A stretch of DNA of 34,806 bases from an uncultured Clostridium sp. Its GTDB lineage: Bacteria > Bacillota > Clostridia > TANB77 > CAG-508. The position numbers and the translations under genes are program-made. A model generated the notes under the pieces. The model did not search any database. It worked only from the letters and a program-made list of their open reading frames with translations, and had not been told where the DNA came from. The stretch spans positions 1 through 34,806 of the forward strand of contig CAKNRV010000016.1 of the NCBI GenBank assembly GCA_930991035.1. Reading direction: 5' to 3'. The stretch's first letter is position 1, and every line of letters begins with the position of its first letter. Shown here piece after piece: positions 30,377 to 34,806 of the stretch.

Positions 30377-32068
30377 ATGAAAAAAGAAGAGTATTATGAG
30401 GAAATATCTAATTTTAGAGAACTTGTAAAAAGATATGAAAGCTTTGGAGATAACGTTGCATTTAAATACAAAAGAAATGGAGAAATAAAAGAAATAACGT
30501 ATGCCAAATATGTAAATGATATAAAAAAAGTAGCAGAAAAAGTATTAAATTCGGACATAACAAAAGTTGCAGTTATAGGAAGTAATAGGTATGAATGGGT
30601 TATAACTTATTTAGGAGTAACCACAGCAGGAAAAATAATAGTTCCATTAGACAAAGCATTAACAGATGGAGAAATAGAAAAACTTTTACAAAGAAGTGGA
30701 GCAGAAGCAGTAGTATATGACGAAAAATATCAAAATGCAGTAGACGAGGCAATTGCACAAGGATGCAATATAAAATACAGAATCTGTATGGATAATATAG
30801 AAAAAGGCGGAGTACTAAAATTTGAAAAAATGTTACAAGATGGGGAGGACATAATAAAATCTGGTAAAACAAAATATGATAGTGTTCAAATTAATGAAAA
30901 TCAAATGTATATTATGCTATTTACATCAGGAACTACAAATGAACCTAAAGCAGTTATGCTATCGCAAGCAAATATTTGCAAAAATGTATCAGCATATCAA
31001 TATAATTTTAAAATGTATCCATCAGACGCATTGCTTTCGTTCTTGCCAATACATCATACATTTGAAAGCAGCATAACAATTATATATGGAACATATTGTG
31101 GGGCTACAATCGCATTTTGTGAAGGGTTAAGATATATTGCAGACAATTTAAAAGAATTTAAAGTTTCGGTATTTGTAGCTGTGCCACTAGTACTTGAAAC
31201 TATGGCAAAGAAAATACAAAAAGCAATTGCAGATAGTGGAAAAAAGGGCCTAATAGATAAAATGACAAAACTATCTCACGCATTATTAAAATGCAAGATA
31301 GATGTAAGAAAAAAATTGTTTAAGCCAGTGCTAAAACAATTTGACGAATATTTAAGAGTAGTGCTTTATGGAGCTGCGCCAATGGATAAAGCAACAATAG
31401 AATGGTATAACAATTTAGGAATAGAGCTAATACAAGGCTATGGATTAACAGAAAGTTCACCAGTTTTGACAGCAGAATCTTCAACAAGAAAAAGAGCTGG
31501 TTCAATAGGAATACCACTAAAAAATGTTGAAATAAAAATAGATAATCCAGATCAAGATGGCGTAGGCGAAATTTTAGGAAAAGGACCAAACATAATGCTA
31601 GGATATTATCAAAATGAAGAAGCAACAAAAGAAGCATTACAAGATGGATGGCTACATACAGGCGACTACGGCTATATGGATAAAGATGGATTTATATTTA
31701 TAACAGGAAGAAAAAGCGATATTATTGTTTTAAGAAACGGAAAAAATATATATCCTCAAGAATTAGAATTTTTAATTAATAAACTACCTTATGTTGTAGA
31801 AAGCATTGTATATGCTAGAAATAAAAGTAAAACAGATACGGTATTATGTGCAAAAATAGTTTATGACAAAGATAATTTAAAAGAACACTTTGGCGAAAAA
31901 ACGAAAAAAGAATATGAAGAACTAGTATGGGAAGATATAAAGAATATAAATAAAGACTTACCTACATTTAAGCATATTAAAGAAATAATATTAACAGACG
32001 AGCCATTAGAAAAAACTACAACCCAAAAAGTAAAAAGATTTGTGGAATTAAAAAAAGTTGAACAATAG
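30377..32068 (+). CDS. Long-chain acyl-CoA ligase (AMP-binding)
   Basis: 563 aa, a typical length. Adenylate-forming motifs in order: P-loop MLFTSGTTNEPKAVMLS, FLPIHHTFESS, GYGLTESSPVL (near 370), DGWLHTGDYGYMDKDG, and GRKSDIIVLRNGKNIYPQELE; the end has TTTQKVKRF with the usual lysine. No carrier-protein domain. It should activate fatty acids to acyl-AMP and acyl-CoA (or load a carrier protein). It is 3.7 kb from the NRPS whose first domain is a condensation domain needing an acyl donor, so it is a candidate supplier, but lies on the other strand, behind a separate promoter, with a toxin-antitoxin pair and a membrane protein gene between. Confidence 0.93.
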   Translation: MKKEEYYEEISNFRELVKRYESFGDNVAFKYKRNGEIKEITYAKYVNDIKKVAEKVLNSDITKVAVIGSNRYEWVITYLGVTTAGKIIVPLDKALTDGEIEKLLQRSGAEAVVYDEKYQNAVDEAIAQGCNIKYRICMDNIEKGGVLKFEKMLQDGEDIIKSGKTKYDSVQINENQMYIMLFTSGTTNEPKAVMLSQANICKNVSAYQYNFKMYPSDALLSFLPIHHTFESSITIIYGTYCGATIAFCEGLRYIADNLKEFKVSVFVAVPLVLETMAKKIQKAIADSGKKGLIDKMTKLSHALLKCKIDVRKKLFKPVLKQFDEYLRVVLYGAAPMDKATIEWYNNLGIELIQGYGLTESSPVLTAESSTRKRAGSIGIPLKNVEIKIDNPDQDGVGEILGKGPNIMLGYYQNEEATKEALQDGWLHTGDYGYMDKDGFIFITGRKSDIIVLRNGKNIYPQELEFLINKLPYVVESIVYARNKSKTDTVLCAKIVYDKDNLKEHFGEKTKKEYEELVWEDIKNINKDLPTFKHIKEIILTDEPLEKTTTQKVKRFVELKKVEQ

Positions 32069-32078
32069 TAAAATAGAA

Positions 32079-32118
32079 AAAAGTTGACAATAGGGTCTAT
32101 TACCCTTTGTCAACTTTT
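32079..32118 (+). terminator. Terminator of the acyl-CoA ligase gene
   Basis: 12-bp stem (32079-32090 with 32107-32118) extended by AGGGT/ACCCT inside (32092-32096 with 32102-32106). A second small hairpin with arms AATAGAAAA and TTTTCTATT follows. Confidence 0.75.
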
Positions 32119-32300
32119 ATGCAATAGAAAACTTATGTTTTTTCTATTACATAAAAATAGTTATTGCTTTTAGATTTCCTCCTTGTAGTCGAAGATTTAA
32201 AATTATTACGACCAAAGAATGGCTACATTGCTGATACAAAAAATGTTTAAAAAAATTAAAATTGGCAAAAATATACATAAGTATATTTGGAGGAATGGGA

Positions 32301-33440
32301 ATGAATGACTATTTAAAACAAGATAAAAAGAAAGAGCGAAAGAAAAAGTTAGAAAGAGCAGTAATAATCTTATTGATTTTGTTAATAGCAATTTTGTCAT
32401 ATATATTGTATGAAAAAACACAAATTACAGAAAGTAATTTAAGCAACCAAAACACTACTGTTCAAAGAACATCTCAATCATTAGAAGAAGTAAAAGAGCA
32501 AAGTAAGACTGTAACAGAAATGATATCAGAAGTAAATAATACAGTTGTAGGAATATCTAAAGTAAAAAATTCTGGAAGTAGCATTTTTTCTGACGAGAAT
32601 ATAACAAATTTAGGATTAGGTACAGGGGTAATTGTGGGTTCAAACGGATATATATTAACTAATGCACACGTAAGTGGAGAAAGGTACAGTAAGTGCTATG
32701 TTACTTTAGTCGATGGCAAAACATACGATGGAAATGTAGTTTGGTCCAATACGGATATTGATATGTCCATTGTAAAAATAAATCAAAAAAACTTGCAGGT
32801 AGCAACGCTTGGAGATTCAGATGATATTTTAGTAGGAGAAACTGTATATGCAATTGGAAATCCAATTGGGTTCGAATTTCAAAGAACTGTTACTTCAGGG
32901 ATAATTAGTGCAGTAAATAGAACAATAAAATTTGAAGAAAATGAAGAAGAAGTGTATATGGAAGATTTAATTCAAACAGATGCCACAATAAATCCAGGAA
33001 ACAGCGGAGGACCACTTGTAAATAGTGATGGTGAGGTTATAGGAATAAATGGAGTAAAAATAACATCAGCAGAAGGTATAAGTTTTGCAATACCAATAAA
33101 TTCGGTAAAAGCAGTGATTCAAAGCTTTAATGCGGAAGATAAATTTGAAGAAGCAACTTTGGGAGTATTTGCATTTGACAAAAATGTACTAGGGTATATT
33201 GACGAGAACTTAAAATTTAATGAGGGAATATATGTGGCAAGGGTAAATGTAAATTCTGCCGCATCAGAGGCAGGTGTAAAACAAGGAGATATTTTGCTAT
33301 CAATTGATGGGATAAAATTAGAAAGAATGTGTGACTTAAGGTGTTATATTTATACTAAAAAGCCGGGAGATAAAGTAAAGCTAAAAATACAGAGAAATTA
33401 TAGAGAAATTGAAGTAGAAGCAACTCTAAAGAAAAAATAA
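32301..33440 (+). CDS. Membrane-anchored HtrA/DegP-like serine protease
   Basis: 379 aa from ATG at 32301, with GGAGG 7 nt upstream (in-frame ATGs at 32262 and 32295 fit less well). Basic N-terminus, one transmembrane helix (about residues 20-38), an outside linker, then a trypsin-like domain with catalytic triad H123 (ILTNAHVSG), D154 (TDIDMSIVKI) and S235 (INPGNSGGPLV). The C-terminal 95 residues form a PDZ domain (GIYVARVNVNSAASEAGVKQGDILLSIDG). Family members clear misfolded secreted proteins or cut regulators at the cell surface under stress. Single-gene unit with a strong terminator; no clear promoter seen in the 180 bp upstream. Confidence 0.95.
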   Translation: MNDYLKQDKKKERKKKLERAVIILLILLIAILSYILYEKTQITESNLSNQNTTVQRTSQSLEEVKEQSKTVTEMISEVNNTVVGISKVKNSGSSIFSDENITNLGLGTGVIVGSNGYILTNAHVSGERYSKCYVTLVDGKTYDGNVVWSNTDIDMSIVKINQKNLQVATLGDSDDILVGETVYAIGNPIGFEFQRTVTSGIISAVNRTIKFEENEEEVYMEDLIQTDATINPGNSGGPLVNSDGEVIGINGVKITSAEGISFAIPINSVKAVIQSFNAEDKFEEATLGVFAFDKNVLGYIDENLKFNEGIYVARVNVNSAASEAGVKQGDILLSIDGIKLERMCDLRCYIYTKKPGDKVKLKIQRNYREIEVEATLKKK

Positions 33441-33454
33441 ACGTTTGAACGTTT

Positions 33455-33500
33455 GGGACACTCCTTTTTGTTCAAGTTTTTGAACTTTTAGGAGTGTCCC
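33455..33500 (+). terminator. Terminator of the HtrA-like gene
   Basis: 11-bp stem GGGACACTCCT/AGGAGTGTCCC (33455-33465 with 33490-33500) with an inner GTTCAA/TTGAAC pairing. GTTTG repeats stand on both sides. Confidence 0.75.
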
Positions 33501-33547
33501 GTTTGTTCAAGAAAAGGAACAATTTATTGAAAAACAATAAAAAAGTA

Positions 33548-33576
33548 TTGACAATTGATAAAATAGCGTGTAAAAT
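33548..33576 (+). promoter_or_regulatory. Promoter of the DUF4173-like gene
   Basis: -35 TTGACA (33548-33553), 17-bp spacer, -10 TAAAAT (33571-33576). GGGAGG precedes the ATG at 33638. Confidence 0.7.
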
Positions 33577-33637
33577 AATGGTGTTAAAAAGAGATCTCTA
33601 ATAAAAACTGTAAAAGAATTCAAGGGAGGTTTTTATT

Positions 33638-34753
33638 ATGAAAATAGCAGTAATAGCCAGCTTTTTAATAGCCATATTACACTCTATTTTATTTTATGGG
33701 CAAAAACTTGGCCTATCAGTTTTTTTATTTTGTTTAGTTTTAGGATTTTTTATATTAGGCATATTAGAGAAAAATGGCAAAATACAAAATAAAAAGCCAT
33801 TACTTCTAAGTGTACCAATAATACTTTTATCAGCAACATATTTTATATTTAACAACTCATTTTTTTATGTTGCAAACATAATAGCTATCGTGATTTTATT
33901 TGCAGTTATGCTAATTTTGGCAATGTTCGAAAAAGCATCACTAAAATTAATAATAAATAAAATGCTAAATCTTATTCTAGGACCACTAGAATTTTTAGAA
34001 GAAGCGATTGGAAGTATTATCGATACGATTGTTGACTTATTTAAAAAAGAAAAAGAACCAAAAACTAAAAACAAAAACATAGGAAAAATTATAAAAGGAA
34101 TAATTATTACAATACCAATACTTATAATTGTATTAATACTACTTTCAAGTGCTGATAGCATATTTTCAAATGAACTAACAGAAGTATTAAATTCAGTATT
34201 TAGCTTAGATATGTTCAAGGGTGAAACTTATATTAATTTGTATTTTAGATTAATTATTATAATTGGAATTGCAATATATTTAATAGCATTTTTGTATAAC
34301 ATTTTAGAAGACAACTTCTGTGAAAAAGATTCCGGAAAAGATAAAGTTTGGAAAATAGACACAATAGTAGGTAATACTATTTTAACAATTTTGAACTTGG
34401 TATATTTGGTATTTTGCTATATTCAAATATCTGTATTATTTATGAAAATAGGAGATATGCAAAATTTTGATTATGCAAATTATGCAAGACAAGGCTTCTT
34501 TCAATTAATGGCGGTATCTTTAATTAATTTAGTAATTATATTAATTACTAGTAAAAAAGAAGAAATAAACAAAAAGCTAAATTATACTAAAATAATGAAC
34601 TTGCTATTAGCAGGATTTACCATAATAATTTTATGTTCATCTTTTTACAGAATGTATTTATATGAGCAGGCTTATGGTTATACTTTCTTAAGATTAATGG
34701 TGTATTTTGCATTAATAACAGAAATAATTTTAATTATCCCAACAATTATGTAG
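33638..34753 (+). CDS. DUF4173/DUF4153-like polytopic membrane protein, possibly cut by an in-frame TAG
   Basis: 371 aa with about ten transmembrane helices and a basic cytoplasmic loop near residues 140-150 (KKEKEPKTKNKN). The stretch YARQGFFQLMAVSLINLVIIL followed by RMYLYEQAYGYTFLRLMVYF is the pattern of the DUF4173/DUF4153 family, whose members usually run past 450 residues. Here TAG at 34751-34753 falls inside the last helix region, right after LIIPTIM, and the same frame stays open to the window edge (VNCKSKFYLEKVTSNYR). So this may be a nonsense-mutated gene or a shortened protein. Function of the family is unknown. Confidence 0.75.
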   Translation: MKIAVIASFLIAILHSILFYGQKLGLSVFLFCLVLGFFILGILEKNGKIQNKKPLLLSVPIILLSATYFIFNNSFFYVANIIAIVILFAVMLILAMFEKASLKLIINKMLNLILGPLEFLEEAIGSIIDTIVDLFKKEKEPKTKNKNIGKIIKGIIITIPILIIVLILLSSADSIFSNELTEVLNSVFSLDMFKGETYINLYFRLIIIIGIAIYLIAFLYNILEDNFCEKDSGKDKVWKIDTIVGNTILTILNLVYLVFCYIQISVLFMKIGDMQNFDYANYARQGFFQLMAVSLINLVIILITSKKEEINKKLNYTKIMNLLLAGFTIIILCSSFYRMYLYEQAYGYTFLRLMVYFALITEIILIIPTIM

Positions 34754-34806
34754 GTCAACTGTAAAAGTAAATTCTATTTGGAAAAAGTAACTTCTAATTA
34801 CCGAGA

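Noticed and set aside
33865-34218. 117-codon minus-strand frame in the DUF4173-like gene
   Set aside because: Antisense to transmembrane segments; no ribosome site.
34751-34753. TAG read as an amino acid (stop-codon reassignment)
   Set aside because: Other genes in the window end in TAG with proper terminators, including the toxin and the acyl-CoA ligase.

Overview
The window is AT-rich throughout. It has strong Shine-Dalgarno sites, a Spo0A-type regulator, Tn916-like recombination genes, Tex, a CorA transporter, a YbiT-type ABC-F protein and a large NRPS ending in a reductase. Together these point to a spore-former-lineage Clostridia genome, most plausibly an uncultured gut clostridium. That is inference; no marker gene fixes the taxon.

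Region 1 (1-3.1 kb) looks like a small sensing/secretion locus. A left-truncated radical-SAM-like protein that has lost two of three cluster cysteines is divergent from a secreted 152-aa protein. Two LytTR-type direct repeats at 21-bp period lie between their promoters. A LytTR regulator in an operon with two small membrane proteins follows, then an orphan Spo0A-like response regulator with a TTG start.

Region 2 (3.4-7.3 kb) is the regulatory and recombination end of an integrative element: Tn916-type sigma factor and HTH gene, small membrane and DNA-binding proteins, an excisionase-like protein, and a tyrosine integrase abutting the 3' end of a tRNA-Lys gene. A second tRNA-Lys lies upstream in the same tRNA transcription unit. 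The other end of the element is not in the window.

Region 3 (7.6-15.7 kb) is mixed core and debris: CorA, an ABC-F ATPase behind a structured leader, a decayed GNAT gene, an AAA/DUF4143 ATPase behind three 33-bp repeats, gene fragments including two truncated paralogues facing each other, an XRE repressor with two perfect operators, and tex.

Region 4 (15.7-26.7 kb) is on the minus strand: NRPS (C-A-T-C-A-T-R, 2546 aa), a 7TM/PAS histidine kinase and an HD-GYP response regulator. The NRPS probably makes an N-acylated dipeptide aldehyde. Its promoter is overlapped by a pair of inverted Spo0A-box-like sites. A 154-bp element with perfect 32-bp terminal inverted repeats lies between the NRPS and the kinase gene.

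Region 5 (26.8-34.8 kb) holds a RelA/SpoT-domain toxin with a Panacea-domain antitoxin (toxSAS-type toxin-antitoxin pair), a membrane protein with Asp-box repeats, a long-chain acyl-CoA ligase (possible acyl supplier for the NRPS), a membrane-anchored HtrA-like protease, and a DUF4173-like membrane protein interrupted by an in-frame TAG near the right edge.
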